A stretch of 64,000 nt of DNA, from contig NZ_RAPE01000003.1 in assembly GCF_003651245.1 (NCBI RefSeq), positions 372,001 to 436,000 on the forward strand. The letters run 5' to 3'. The position numbers and the translations under genes were made by a program. The notes under the pieces were generated by a model. It was not told where the DNA came from, did not search any database, and was given only the letters and a program-made list of their open reading frames with translations. The stretch is from Roseovarius spongiae. Lineage in GTDB: Bacteria > Pseudomonadota > Alphaproteobacteria > Rhodobacterales > Rhodobacteraceae. Below, piece by piece: positions 18,608 through 27,321 of this stretch (its first letter is position 1; the number at the start of each line of letters is the position of its first letter).

Positions 18608-18851
18608 GCGGGCGTCCTCGGGATGTCATGGCTGCAAAGCACGCGGCGCCGAACGTGTCAACGCGCGCGCCATGCGGCGCTCGCGCGGAAGGGGCGGCGA
18701 AAATCGGCGGACTCGTGCGGTTGCGGCATCGCCGCTTGCCGAAAAGCGCGAAAATCGCGATACTGGCAGGCGATGAAAGGGAAATGCTGATTTCAGTGTA
18801 CATGCGGCCGATGCGCCGGCGGCTCATGGCCGGACCGCGAGCGGATTCATT

Positions 18852-18874
18852 TTGAAACATTCTGCACATTTCAA
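18852..18874. promoter_or_regulatory. Dyad TTGAAA-N11-TTTCAA upstream of the WbpM-like gene
   Basis: A perfect six-base inverted repeat with an 11-base spacer lies 33-55 bases before the GTG start of the sugar-nucleotide dehydratase gene, in the 299-base divergent gap with glpD. It is AT-rich in a GC-rich region, which suggests a regulator-binding site or promoter element. The rest of this gap (18608-18851) shows no gene I can support. Confidence 0.35.
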
Positions 18875-18906
18875 GACAGGGGCGGTGGGCCCTCATGCAT
18901 TGACAG

Positions 18907-20874
18907 GTGGCCTGGCGGATGCTGGACGGTAGCCTAACGCGATTGCTTGCTCTGAAGCGCGCCCAGAAACGCGCGATTCAGCTGGTGGCGGATTCCGCCA
19001 TTCTCGTCTTCAGCTTCCTGCTGGCGATGTTCCTGCGGCTGGAAGGCGACGATTACCTCACTCATGGCGGAGTATGGCTGGCGATCGGGCTGACCGTGCC
19101 GGTGTCGCTTCTGATCTTCGTGCGACTGGGGTTCTACCGCGCGGTGATCCGCTACATATCGATGCGGGCGGTGCGCGCGATCATGATCGGCGTGTTCGCG
19201 TCGGCTGTCATCCTTTTCGCGGTGTCGCAACTGCTGTCGCTGCCGGTGCCGCGCTCGGTTCCGGCGATCTACGGGCTGACCGCGCTCTGCCTGATCGGCG
19301 GGACCCGGATGGTTATGCGCCGTCTTTTCCGCAACTCGGCAGGCGCCAAGCGCATTCCGGTGATCATCTACGGCGCCGGCGATTCGGGCCGTCAATTGCT
19401 GAGTTCGCTCGAGCAGGGGCCGGAATACCGGGTCGTCGCTTTCGTCGACGACGCCGTCGAATTGCAGGGAACGGATATCGGCGGCACGCGAGTCCACGCG
19501 CCCGGCACCGTCGCCGATCTGATCGAACGCCACGGGATCGAGACGATCCTGCTCGCGGTGCCGAGCGCCAGCCGGGCCGAGCGCCGCGTGATCGTCGAGC
19601 GGCTCGAGATGCTGCCGGTGCGGGTGCAGACGATCCCCGGCATCGCCGACATCGTGTCGGGCAAGGCCAAGGTGAATGAGCTGCGCGACGTCGCGATCGA
19701 AGACCTGCTGGGCCGCGACCCGGTGCCCGCGCTCCAGGCGCTGATGGCGTCCAACATCCGCGGCAAGGTGGTGATGGTCACCGGCGCCGGCGGCTCCATC
19801 GGGAGCGAGCTCTGCCGCCAGATCCTGCGCCAGTCGCCCGCGCAGCTGGTGCTGTGGGAACTGTCGGAACTGGCGCTCTACACGCTCGACATGGAGTTGC
19901 GCGAAACCGCGGAGGCCGAGGGAATCGACGTGCCCATCGTGCCGCTGATCGGCTCGGTCCAGAACCCGGGCCGGATGTCCGCGGCGCTCGAGCGTTTCGG
20001 CGTGCAGACGATCTACCACGCCGCCGCCTACAAGCACGTGCCGCTGGTCGAGCAAAACGTGGTCGAGGGGCTGCGCAACAACGTCTTCGGCACGAAAGTC
20101 GTGGCCGACGCCGCCATCGACGCGCGCGTCGAGGCCTTCATCCTGGTGAGCACCGACAAGGCGGTGCGTCCGACCAATATCATGGGCGCGTCCAAGCGGC
20201 TGGCCGAGCTGGTCTGCCAGGCCGCCGCCGAACGACAGAGCGCGACCACCTTCTCGATGGTGCGCTTCGGCAACGTGCTGGGATCGTCCGGGTCCGTCAT
20301 CCCGCGTTTCCGCAAGCAGATCGAACGCGGTGGGCCGGTCACCGTCACCGATCCCGAGATCACCCGCTACTTCATGACCATCCCCGAGGCGGCGCAGCTC
20401 GTCATCCAGGCGGGGGGCATGGCGTCGGGGGGCGACGTCTTCGTCCTCGATATGGGAGAGCCGATCCGCATCGCCGACCTCGCCGACCGGATCGTGCGGC
20501 TGTGCGGGCTGCGGCCCTACCGCGTCATCGAGGGGGCCGACGCGCAGACCGATCCACCCGATGGCGACATCGCCATCACCTTTACCGGGCTGCGCCCTGG
20601 CGAGAAGCTCTACGAAGAACTGCTGATCGGCGCTGAGTCCGCGGCGACTCTCCACCCGCGGATCATGACCGCGCATGAGGCGACCCTCGCGCCCGCCGCG
20701 CTCGACGCGCTGCTCGACCGGCTGCTCGCGGCCTGCCAGACCTACGATATCGCCGCGTTGCGGCGGCTGATCGCCGAGGCGCCCACGGGCTATGAGCCGG
20801 ACGCGCGGATCGTCGACCTGCTCTGGGACGGAGAGGTCCACCACGCCCGGCCCATGCTGCGGGCCGGCGAATGA
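18907..20874 (+). CDS. Membrane nucleoside-diphosphate-sugar epimerase/dehydratase (CapD/WbpM/FlaA1-like)
   Basis: 655 residues. Four or five N-terminal hydrophobic segments (from about residue 20 to 140, with AIQLVADSAILVFSFLLAMF first) are followed by a CoA-binding-like Rossmann domain (IPVIIYGAGDSGRQLLSSLE) and then the C-terminal SDR domain (VVMVTGAGGSIGSELCRQIL, and VSTDKAVRPTNIMGASKRLA in place of the usual YxxxK region). This is the WbpM family, which performs C4,C6-dehydration/C5-epimerisation of UDP-GlcNAc for polysaccharide or O-antigen sugars. It starts at GTG 18907 or ATG 18919. No other polysaccharide genes are adjacent. Confidence 0.9.
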   Translation: MAWRMLDGSLTRLLALKRAQKRAIQLVADSAILVFSFLLAMFLRLEGDDYLTHGGVWLAIGLTVPVSLLIFVRLGFYRAVIRYISMRAVRAIMIGVFASAVILFAVSQLLSLPVPRSVPAIYGLTALCLIGGTRMVMRRLFRNSAGAKRIPVIIYGAGDSGRQLLSSLEQGPEYRVVAFVDDAVELQGTDIGGTRVHAPGTVADLIERHGIETILLAVPSASRAERRVIVERLEMLPVRVQTIPGIADIVSGKAKVNELRDVAIEDLLGRDPVPALQALMASNIRGKVVMVTGAGGSIGSELCRQILRQSPAQLVLWELSELALYTLDMELRETAEAEGIDVPIVPLIGSVQNPGRMSAALERFGVQTIYHAAAYKHVPLVEQNVVEGLRNNVFGTKVVADAAIDARVEAFILVSTDKAVRPTNIMGASKRLAELVCQAAAERQSATTFSMVRFGNVLGSSGSVIPRFRKQIERGGPVTVTDPEITRYFMTIPEAAQLVIQAGGMASGGDVFVLDMGEPIRIADLADRIVRLCGLRPYRVIEGADAQTDPPDGDIAITFTGLRPGEKLYEELLIGAESAATLHPRIMTAHEATLAPAALDALLDRLLAACQTYDIAALRRLIAEAPTGYEPDARIVDLLWDGEVHHARPMLRAGE

Positions 20875-20992
20875 CGCGTCATGCGATTTTGCCGCACTCC
20901 GGCAAATCCGGCGCGCGCGCCGTTGCCGTGATGCGCCGTCTATGGCAAGACGATAGTGACCCAGTGACGTTCCAAAGCCAAGAGTATCGACC

Positions 20993-21646
20993 ATGACCGA
21001 CTACGCCGCGCGGCGCACCATGATGGTGGACACCCAGATCCGAACTTCGGACGTGACCAAGTTCCCGGTTATCGACGCGATGCTGCGCGTCCCGCGCGAG
21101 GCCTTTGTGCCGCGCCAGCTGCGCGAAGCGGCCTATGTCGGCGAGAACCTCGCGCTTGGCGACGGGCGCGTGTTGTTGCAGCCGCGAACCCTGGCCAAGA
21201 TGCTCGACGCGCTGGACATCGAGGGCAACGAGATGGTGCTCGATGTGGGCAGCGCGCTGGGCTACTCGGCGGCGGTGATGGCCCAGCTCGCCCAGGTGGT
21301 GATCGCGCTCGAGGAAGACGGCGAAATGGCGTCCGAAGCGCCGACCATGCTGCTGGAGCAGGGAATCGACAACGTGGTGATCCACGAGGCCCCGCTGACC
21401 GGCGGCGCGCCCGAACACGGCCCCTACGACGTGATCGTGGTGCAGGGCGGCGTTCAGACCGTGCCGGACGCGATCATCGCGCAGCTCAAGGACGGCGGAC
21501 GCATCGCCTGTCTCTTCATGGAAGGGACGCTGGGCGTGGTGCGCATCGGCTACAAGATCGACGGGCACATGAACTGGCGCTACGCATTCAACGCGAGCGC
21601 GCCGGTGCTGCCCGGGTTCGAGCAGGAGACCGCCTTCGCGCTGTAG
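20993..21646 (+). CDS. Protein-L-isoaspartate O-methyltransferase family protein
   Basis: 217 residues. The PCMT fold is seen in MVDTQIRTSDVTKFPVIDAM, PREAFVPRQLREAAY and then the SAM-binding region MVLDVGSALGYSAAVMAQLA (GxGxG-like). Classical Pcm repairs isoaspartyl residues; this alphaproteobacterial subgroup is shorter at the C-terminus and has VGSALGYSA rather than the usual IGTGSGYQ, so its substrate may differ. It is followed after 43 bases by the TolC-like gene, a conserved pairing in this family of bacteria as I recall, and may be cotranscribed. Confidence 0.85.
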   Translation: MTDYAARRTMMVDTQIRTSDVTKFPVIDAMLRVPREAFVPRQLREAAYVGENLALGDGRVLLQPRTLAKMLDALDIEGNEMVLDVGSALGYSAAVMAQLAQVVIALEEDGEMASEAPTMLLEQGIDNVVIHEAPLTGGAPEHGPYDVIVVQGGVQTVPDAIIAQLKDGGRIACLFMEGTLGVVRIGYKIDGHMNWRYAFNASAPVLPGFEQETAFAL

Positions 21647-21689
21647 GAACGGCGCGACAGGAAAGAAGGGCGGCAAAGGGGTGACAGGG

Positions 21690-23135
21690 ATGAGAACAAC
21701 GATGAAACAAGCAAACCGACCCGCAACCTGGCTGAGGCGCGCGATCCCGGCCCTTGGCCTTGCCGCGTCACTGGCCTTCGCCGCCCCCGCCGCGCCACGG
21801 GCCGAGAGCCTCGCCGATGCGCTGGTCAGCGCCTACAAACACAGCGGACTGCTGGTGCAGAACCGCGCCCTGCTGCGCGCCGCGGACGAGGACGTGGCGG
21901 CGACCGTGGCCGGGCTCAGGCCGATCATCAACTGGTCAAGCGACATCACCCGCAGCTTCTCCAAGGTTCCGAACACGCCGCTTCCGGGAACGCGCAGCTC
22001 AGGCGACACGAACGCCAGCGCCGGCATCACTGCCGAATTGCTGCTCTACGATTTCGGACGCACGCCGCTTCAGATCAGCGCCGCCAAGGAGGCCGTGCTC
22101 GCGACCCGCCAGACGCTGATCGGGATCGAGCAGCAAGTGCTGTTGCGCGCCGTGCAGGCCTATATGAACGTCCAGCGCAATTCGCGTTTCGTGAGCCTGC
22201 GGCAATCCAACGTCCGGGTGATCAGCCAATCATTGCGCGCGGCGCGCGACCGGTTCGAAGTGGGCGAAGTGACGCGCACCGACGTCGCGCAGGCCGAGGC
22301 GCGGCTCGCGTCGGCGCGCGGCGCGCTGGCGCAGGCGCAGGGCGACCTCACGCAGGCGATCGAGGAATACATCGCCGCCATCGGGCACAGGCCCGGACGC
22401 CTGACCCAGCCGCCGCGCCTTCCCAGGATCGCCCGCTCGGTCGACTCGGCCAAGGCCGTCGCGGTGCGCAGCCATCCCGACGTCCTGAAGGTGCAGCATG
22501 ACGTCGCCGCGGCGGAACTGAACATCCGCGTGGCCGAGGCCGCGATGAAGCCGCGCGTGACGCTGAACGGCAGCCTCGGGGTCACCGAGGAGTTCGGCGG
22601 CAGCAGTTTCAGACGACAGGGCAGCTTTGGCGTGCAGGCGACGGGGCCGATCTACCAGGGCGGCCGGCTCAGCGCGGCCAAGCGGCGCGCGCAGGCGCTG
22701 CGCGACGCGCAGCGCGGCGTGCTGCACGTCACCACCCACGCGGTGCGCCAGAATGTCGGCAACGCCTACGCCGTGCTGCGGGCCGCCCGCGCCACCGCCG
22801 ACGCGGGCGCGGAGGGCGTGCGCGCCGCGCAGGTCGCCTTTGACGGCGTGCGCGAGGAGGCCAAGCTCGGCTCGCGCACCACGCTGGACGTGCTGAACGC
22901 CGAACAGGAACTGCTGAACGCGCGCTTCGATCAGATCTCGGCGCAGGCGGATGTCTATATCGCCGCCTACAGGGTGCTGGCCGCGATGGGCCAGCTGACG
23001 GTGCGCGATCTCAACCTGGCGGTGCAGACCTATGATCCGGCGGCCTATTACAACCTCGTGAAGACCGCGCCGGTCCCCAGCAGCAAGCAGGGCAGGCAGC
23101 TGGATCGCGTTCTGAAATCGCTCGGCAAACGGTAA
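21690..23135 (+). CDS. tolC: TolC family outer membrane efflux/secretion protein
   Basis: 481 residues with a signal peptide (hydrophobic stretch PALGLAASLAFAAPAAPRAE). The body is two tandem outer-membrane efflux repeats, each alpha-helical with AEAR-type heptads: RDRFEVGEVTRTDVAQAEAR near residue 190 and the matching VREEAKLGSRTTLDVLNAEQ near residue 395. Such trimers form the outer membrane channel for type I secretion or RND pumps. A longer frame starts at GTG 21681; I prefer the ATG at 21690, eight bases after an AAAGGGG site. No inner membrane pump gene is adjacent, so it probably serves several partners. Confidence 0.93.
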   Translation: MRTTMKQANRPATWLRRAIPALGLAASLAFAAPAAPRAESLADALVSAYKHSGLLVQNRALLRAADEDVAATVAGLRPIINWSSDITRSFSKVPNTPLPGTRSSGDTNASAGITAELLLYDFGRTPLQISAAKEAVLATRQTLIGIEQQVLLRAVQAYMNVQRNSRFVSLRQSNVRVISQSLRAARDRFEVGEVTRTDVAQAEARLASARGALAQAQGDLTQAIEEYIAAIGHRPGRLTQPPRLPRIARSVDSAKAVAVRSHPDVLKVQHDVAAAELNIRVAEAAMKPRVTLNGSLGVTEEFGGSSFRRQGSFGVQATGPIYQGGRLSAAKRRAQALRDAQRGVLHVTTHAVRQNVGNAYAVLRAARATADAGAEGVRAAQVAFDGVREEAKLGSRTTLDVLNAEQELLNARFDQISAQADVYIAAYRVLAAMGQLTVRDLNLAVQTYDPAAYYNLVKTAPVPSSKQGRQLDRVLKSLGKR

Positions 23136-23205
23136 AACCCGTCCTATCTGTTGTGCGAAAGCCGTCCCGCCGCTAAGCTGGGGACGAGGCAAGAATGGTG
23201 CAGTC

Positions 23206-24060
23206 ATGTCAGACCCCGTGACAAACGTGGAAATAGAGGACGTTCTGTCCTCGATCCGGCGGCTCGTCTCTAGCGAATCGCGCGACGCCGCTTCCCTCGG
23301 CCGCGGGGAAGCCGCATCCGACGATGAGGGCGCGCAGAAGCTGGTGCTGACCCCGTCCTTCCGCGTGGACGAGGCCGCCGCCGACGCGCCGCAGGAAGAG
23401 GCGGAAACAGGCGATCGAACCGCGGAACACGCGGACGCCCCGCCCGAATCGCAGGCGTCGCAGCGTGAAGAGGATGAAGATCAGGAGCGGGCCGAAACCG
23501 ACGACGCCGAAGGCGCGGAGGCGGAAACGCCGGATACCCCTGCCGACACGCTCAAGGCGCGCGTCGCGGAACTTGAGCAGGTCGTCGCTCGCCGCGACGA
23601 CCAGTGGGAACCGGACGGCGCCTCGGACGACGATTACGCCGGCGGCCCGGTCGCGCCGCTCCCGTGGGAAGACTACGTCCCGAGCGACACCGGCGGCGAC
23701 GCGGACGGCGCGACGGAAACCGACGCCGCCATGGACACGGACGCCGATGCGGATGACGAGGCCGACGCGAGCGAGGCGCAGGCGCCGGAAGATGACGATG
23801 AAGCCCCGGATACGCTCGACGATGAGCTGGAAACCCCGATGTCGGGGGGCGCGGAGTCCGAGGACCGGCTGGAAGAGGACGATTTCCTCGACGCGGAGCC
23901 GGAGGACGCAATCCTGGACGAGGACGCATTGCGCGACCTGGTAACCGAGATCGTCAGGCAGGAGCTCCAGGGCGGCCTGGGCGAGCGGATCACCCGCAAC
24001 GTCCGCAAGCTCGTCCGCCGTGAAATTCACCGCGCTCTGGCGAGCCAGGAACTGGAATAG
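23206..24060 (+). CDS. PopZ-like acidic disordered protein
   Basis: 284 residues. The N-terminus has NVEIEDVLSSIRRLVSSES (residues 7-25), close to the MEEILASIRRII motif of alphaproteobacterial PopZ. Then about 200 residues of acidic, alanine- and proline-rich sequence follow with long runs of Asp and Glu, almost certainly disordered. The last 40 residues are predicted helical and end RKLVRREIHRALASQELE, as in PopZ-type C-terminal oligomerisation helices. PopZ organises the cell pole and anchors ParB. The match is to motif order, not a clear alignment, so the role is inference. It sits 70 bases after tolC. Confidence 0.6.
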   Translation: MSDPVTNVEIEDVLSSIRRLVSSESRDAASLGRGEAASDDEGAQKLVLTPSFRVDEAAADAPQEEAETGDRTAEHADAPPESQASQREEDEDQERAETDDAEGAEAETPDTPADTLKARVAELEQVVARRDDQWEPDGASDDDYAGGPVAPLPWEDYVPSDTGGDADGATETDAAMDTDADADDEADASEAQAPEDDDEAPDTLDDELETPMSGGAESEDRLEEDDFLDAEPEDAILDEDALRDLVTEIVRQELQGGLGERITRNVRKLVRREIHRALASQELE

Positions 24061-24155
24061 ACCGCTTCGCGAAATCCGCTGACGGCAGGTGACGCCGCCA
24101 AGGCTTTTGCAGAAGCCCTGGCGCCGCGCCGCCCGCCTCGAACCGGAAATGCAGA

Positions 24156-24181
24156 AAGCCCCGCCGAATTGGCGGGGCTTC
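24156..24181. terminator. Bidirectional intrinsic terminator between convergent genes
   Basis: GCCCCGCC and GGCGGGGC form an eight-base-pair stem round a GAATT loop. AAA precedes and TTCT follows the stem, so it has a short T-rich tail in both directions. It lies 95 bases after the PopZ-like gene and 28 bases after the stop of the convergent DUF6280-like gene. Confidence 0.75.
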
Positions 24182-24209
24182 TGAGGTCTTGCGGAAGTGA
24201 ATTCCGGGT

Positions 24210-24539
24210 TCAGGCGGCTTCGGCCTGCGCGGCGGCTGCCGCGGCGTGACGCCGTTCGCTTTCCTCGCGCGACAGCGCGACCGAAGTGCGCACGCCCTTG
24301 GACACGAACTCCATGAGGCCGTTCACGACGCGCTCATTGGGGTCGATGCCGGCGCAGGACAGCACTTCGCGCCCGTCGCGCGAGCGCGCCCAGCGGGCGA
24401 TTTGATCGGGACCGTTGCCATACTTCTTGTCGTCCGAGATGGCGTCGTCCAGTGCGGCCAGTACGACAGCCGCGAAAAGTTTGCGTGCCCGGTTGCCTTG
24501 CTCATTGTTGAAGGCGGCACCGTCAACGAAATCTTTCAT
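24210..24539 (-). CDS. Small conserved Rhodobacterales protein (DUF6280-like)
   Basis: 109 residues, mostly helical: MKDFVDGAAFNNEQGNRARK at the start, then AAVVLAALDDAISDDKKYGN, WARSRDGREVLSCAGIDPNE and an alanine-rich tail. I recognise this as a small protein conserved in Rhodobacteraceae, which I believe is classed as DUF6280; no function is known to me. There is no signal peptide or membrane segment. It is convergent with the PopZ-like gene and divergent from efp across a 217-base gap. That gap shows no gene. Confidence 0.8.
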   Translation of the reverse strand: MKDFVDGAAFNNEQGNRARKLFAAVVLAALDDAISDDKKYGNGPDQIARWARSRDGREVLSCAGIDPNERVVNGLMEFVSKGVRTSVALSREESERRHAAAAAAQAEAA

Positions 24540-24756
24540 GATTCGTCCTTGATTTTATTGCTCTTGCGTTTTCGGCTCGGCGTTGGTTATGCCTGCTTTC
24601 GTTCGATTCGGATAGGGCAGACATGCATACCATCCATGCGTTGGGCGCATACCTTTCGCACCTGCAGCACGATATGTCGTTGGCTTGCTCCTCTGCACCT
24701 CGCAAGATATAGGTCTGCGCAGAATTTAATCAAGTTTTGGACAAGGTTTCGCCATA

Positions 24757-25320
24757 ATGCCCAAGATCAACGGAAACGAGATACGCCCCGGCAACGTGCT
24801 CGAGCATAACGGCGGGCTCTGGTCGGCGGTGAAGGTCGATCACGTCAAGCCCGGCAAGGGCGGCGCCTTCGCCCAGGTCGAGCTGCGCAACCTGCGCAAC
24901 GGCTCCAAGCTCAACGAAAGGTTCCGCAGCGCCGACAAGGTCGAGCGGGTGCGCCTCGAGCAGAAGGACATGCAGTTCCTGTTCGAGAGCGACGGAATGC
25001 TGACCTTTATGGACGCCGAGACCTACGAGCAGGTGGAACTGCCCGCCGAGATCCTCGGCGAGCGGCGACCCTTCCTTCAGGACGGGATGACGATCACCGT
25101 GGAATTCCACGAATCCGAGGCGCTGAACGCATCCCTGCCGCAGAAGGTCACCTGCACCGTCGCCGAGACCGAGCCGGTGGTGAAGGGTCAGACCGCCGCC
25201 AACAGCTTCAAGCCCGCTGTTCTCGACAATGGCGTGAAGGTGATGGTGCCGCCCTTTGTCGGGCAGGACGAGGAGATCGTCGTCAATACCGAGACGATGG
25301 AATACTCCGAACGGGCGTGA
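24757..25320 (+). CDS. efp: Translation elongation factor P
   Basis: 187 residues, standard length with three beta-barrel domains. [20 protein letters not shown] places the modifiable lysine at residue 34, and the C-terminal signature [14 protein letters not shown] is intact. EF-P relieves ribosome stalling at polyproline stretches. No epmA, epmB or earP is in the window, so the mode of lysine modification is not shown. The gene ends in a dispersed element fused to a strong terminator. A possible -35/-10 pair (TTGGCT and AAGATA, about 18 bases apart) lies near 24680-24709. Confidence 0.98.
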   Translation: MPKINGNEIRPGNVLEHNGGLWSAVKVDHVKPGKGGAFAQVELRNLRNGSKLNERFRSADKVERVRLEQKDMQFLFESDGMLTFMDAETYEQVELPAEILGERRPFLQDGMTITVEFHESEALNASLPQKVTCTVAETEPVVKGQTAANSFKPAVLDNGVKVMVPPFVGQDEEIVVNTETMEYSERA

Positions 25321-25326
25321 GCTATT

Positions 25327-25349
25327 GAGTATTTCCGGAACATTGAAAG
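25327..25349 (+). repeat. Dispersed element GAGTATTTCCGGAACATTGAAAG after efp
   Basis: The element starts six bases after the efp stop codon on the coding strand. Its GTATTTCCGGAACATTGAAAG core differs from the one after coaBC (8441-8463) by a single base. Its last base is the first base of the terminator stem, so element and terminator form one unit here. Confidence 0.65.
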
Positions 25350-25370
25350 GGGCGGTCACGCCCCTTTTTT
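25349..25370 (+). terminator. Intrinsic terminator of efp
   Basis: GGGGCG and CGCCCC pair round a GTCA loop and are followed by TTTTTT, a textbook rho-independent terminator. The first T of the convergent ygfZ stop codon coincides with the last T of the tract. Confidence 0.92.
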
Positions 25371-26104
25371 CATGTCGGCGTGTATGTCACCGTCGCCTCG
25401 CCCGCCTGCATGGGGCCGGTCCCGCGGTCGAAACGCAGGTAGGCGATCGCCCGGTCGCCTGACTGCGTAAAGAGCGTGCCGGCGGGTTTGCCATCGGCGG
25501 TGATGGCTGTGCCGACCGGGGCGGTCCCCTTGATGTCGACGGTGGCCAGCCCCTTGCGCAGGTTGGTCTTGTGCCGCATGCGCGCGGTCACCTCCTGCCC
25601 GACGAAGCAGCCCTTGCGGAAATCGACGCCGTTCAGGCGGTCGAACCCGGCCTCGAGGATGAAGGTGTCCGGGGTCAGCTCGATCCCCGTTTCGGGGATG
25701 CAATGTTCGACGCGGATCGCGTCCCAGTCGGTCCCGTCATCGCCCGCCTCGCTACCGTAGAGCCGCCAGCCGAGCGCCGGGTGACGCCGATCGGCAAGCG
25801 CCGCGTCGGGCATGTCGCCGGTGCCGCGCCGCACCTTCAGGTCGCTGGGCGCGATCGCGACGTCGGCGCGCAGGCGATACATGTTGAGCCGCTGCATGAG
25901 CGCGTCCGAAATGCCGGCATCCACGTCGAGCAGGATCGCGTCCCCCTGCCGGAGCAGGAAGAAATCGGCGATATACTTGCCCTGCGGCGTCAGCAGCGCG
26001 GTATAGACCAGCCCGTGATCGAGCCGGGAAATGTCGGTGGTTATCAGCCCTTGCAGGAACGATTCCGCGTCGCTGCCGGCAATCTGGTGAATGGCGCGTG
26101 TCAT
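25370..26104 (-). CDS. ygfZ: YgfZ/GcvT-domain folate-binding protein
   Basis: 244 residues. The diagnostic KGCFVGQE motif (K-G-C-x-x-G-Q-E) is at residues 164-171 with the conserved cysteine C166. The N-terminus (AGSDAESFLQGLITTDIS) matches the tetrahydrofolate-binding GcvT-like fold. YgfZ (IBA57 in mitochondria) supports assembly or repair of iron-sulfur enzymes such as MiaB and radical SAM proteins. It diverges from the glycosyltransferase gene, with 66 bases between starts, and converges on efp so closely that its stop abuts the efp terminator. Confidence 0.92.
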   Translation of the reverse strand: MTRAIHQIAGSDAESFLQGLITTDISRLDHGLVYTALLTPQGKYIADFFLLRQGDAILLDVDAGISDALMQRLNMYRLRADVAIAPSDLKVRRGTGDMPDAALADRRHPALGWRLYGSEAGDDGTDWDAIRVEHCIPETGIELTPDTFILEAGFDRLNGVDFRKGCFVGQEVTARMRHKTNLRKGLATVDIKGTAPVGTAITADGKPAGTLFTQSGDRAIAYLRFDRGTGPMQAGEATVTYTPT

Positions 26105-26170
26105 GGCCCCTCCCGTTCATGTTCTCCCTGTCATATAGGATCGAAGCGGGGCGGCAACAGGAGGGGGATC

Positions 26171-26842
26171 ATGCGCGCGGAACTGTCGGTCATCGTGCCC
26201 ACGCTTGACGCCGCCGAAACCTTGCCGGGGGCGCTTGAGGCGCTGATGGAGGGGGTCGGGGACGGGCTGATCCGCGAATTGATCGTCTCGGACGGGGGTT
26301 CGCGGGACGCGACGGCCAGGATTGCGCGCGACGTCGGCGCGCGGGTCGTGACCGGGCCGGCGTCGCGCGGCGGGCAATTGCGGCGCGGCGCGGCGGTGGC
26401 CGAGGGCGCGTGGATGCTGGTGCTGCACGCCGACACGGTGCTGCCTGCCGGTTGGCCCGCCGTGGTGCGGGCGCAGATGGCGACGGGGCGGCCGGGGTAT
26501 TTCGGCCTTGGTTTCGATGCGCGCGGCGTTGCGCCGCGCCTTGTCGCGGGGTGGGCGAACCTGCGCTCGTGTTTGTTTGCGCTGCCCTATGGCGATCAGG
26601 GGTTGCTGCTCTCGAGGGTCGATCACGACGCGGCGGGCGGGTTCGCGGAGATCCCGCTGATGGAGGACGTGGCGATGGCGCGCGCGCTCGGGCGGCGGTT
26701 GCAGCGGATGCCGGGGCGCGTGACGACCAGCGCGGCGCGCTATGCGCGCGACGGCTGGCTGCGGCGGGGGGCGCGGAACCTCTGGGCGCTGCTGCGCTAT
26801 CTCGGCGGCGCGGACCCCGAGGCGCTGGCGCGGCGTTACTGA
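26171..26842 (+). CDS. Family 2 glycosyltransferase (TIGR04283-like)
   Basis: 223 residues. The GT-A fold opens with LSVIVPTLDAAETLPGALEA, has ELIVSDGGSRDATARIARDV (first nucleotide-sugar aspartate) and VLHADTVLPAGW (DxD-like HAD). It matches the TIGR04283 group often labelled arsenosugar biosynthesis-associated glycosyltransferase, but I see no arsenic genes here, so the acceptor is unknown. A strong GGAGGGGG ribosome binding site precedes the ATG. The stop overlaps that of convergent allA by seven bases. Confidence 0.82.
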   Translation: MRAELSVIVPTLDAAETLPGALEALMEGVGDGLIRELIVSDGGSRDATARIARDVGARVVTGPASRGGQLRRGAAVAEGAWMLVLHADTVLPAGWPAVVRAQMATGRPGYFGLGFDARGVAPRLVAGWANLRSCLFALPYGDQGLLLSRVDHDAAGGFAEIPLMEDVAMARALGRRLQRMPGRVTTSAARYARDGWLRRGARNLWALLRYLGGADPEALARRY

Positions 26843-27321
26843 GGGGCGGTGACCGCCCAGGGAGTTTTGAACCAGTGTTCCTCGAGATTCGCGCCCTCCC
26901 CGATCCGGTCGATCACCGCGAAGGGACCGGGGCCGAGCGGGGCGAAGACGCCGTGCCAGACGCCGCGGAGCAGGTTCACCCCCTGCCCGGGCGCCGTGAC
27001 GAAGGCGCGTGGCGCGCCGGGGCGCCCGCCTTCGTCCGGCGCCACGGTAACGAGGCAGGCGGCGCCGTTCATCGGCAGGAAGGCTTGGGAGCCGTCCGGA
27101 TGCCGCTCCATCATCGCGAGCGTCATGGGCAGGGTGACGGGAGCCGCGTCAAAGAGGCTGATCCCGGCGCGCCCCTCGCTGAAATCGAGACGGGCGAGGT
27201 CGTGATGACGCCCGCAGCGCCCCTCGTTTATCAGCCAGTCAGGCGCTGTGCGCAGGGCGATCACGTCGCCGAAAGGGGCGAAACGGGCGGGAGTCAGGTG
27301 CTGCGCGGCGATGGTCCTCAT
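26836..27321 (-). CDS. allA: Ureidoglycolate lyase
   Basis: 161 residues. The cupin-like AllA fold is seen in HLTPARFAPFGDVIALRT at the start, then MERHPDGSQAFLPM with the usual H..S/Q..F pattern and the C-terminal GVWHGVFAPLGPGPFAVIDR. It splits ureidoglycolate to glyoxylate and urea, the last step of this purine route. The ATG overlaps the stop of puuE-uraD by four bases, so it is translationally coupled. It is convergent with the glycosyltransferase gene. Confidence 0.93.
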   Translation of the reverse strand: MRTIAAQHLTPARFAPFGDVIALRTAPDWLINEGRCGRHHDLARLDFSEGRAGISLFDAAPVTLPMTLAMMERHPDGSQAFLPMNGAACLVTVAPDEGGRPGAPRAFVTAPGQGVNLLRGVWHGVFAPLGPGPFAVIDRIGEGANLEEHWFKTPWAVTAPQ

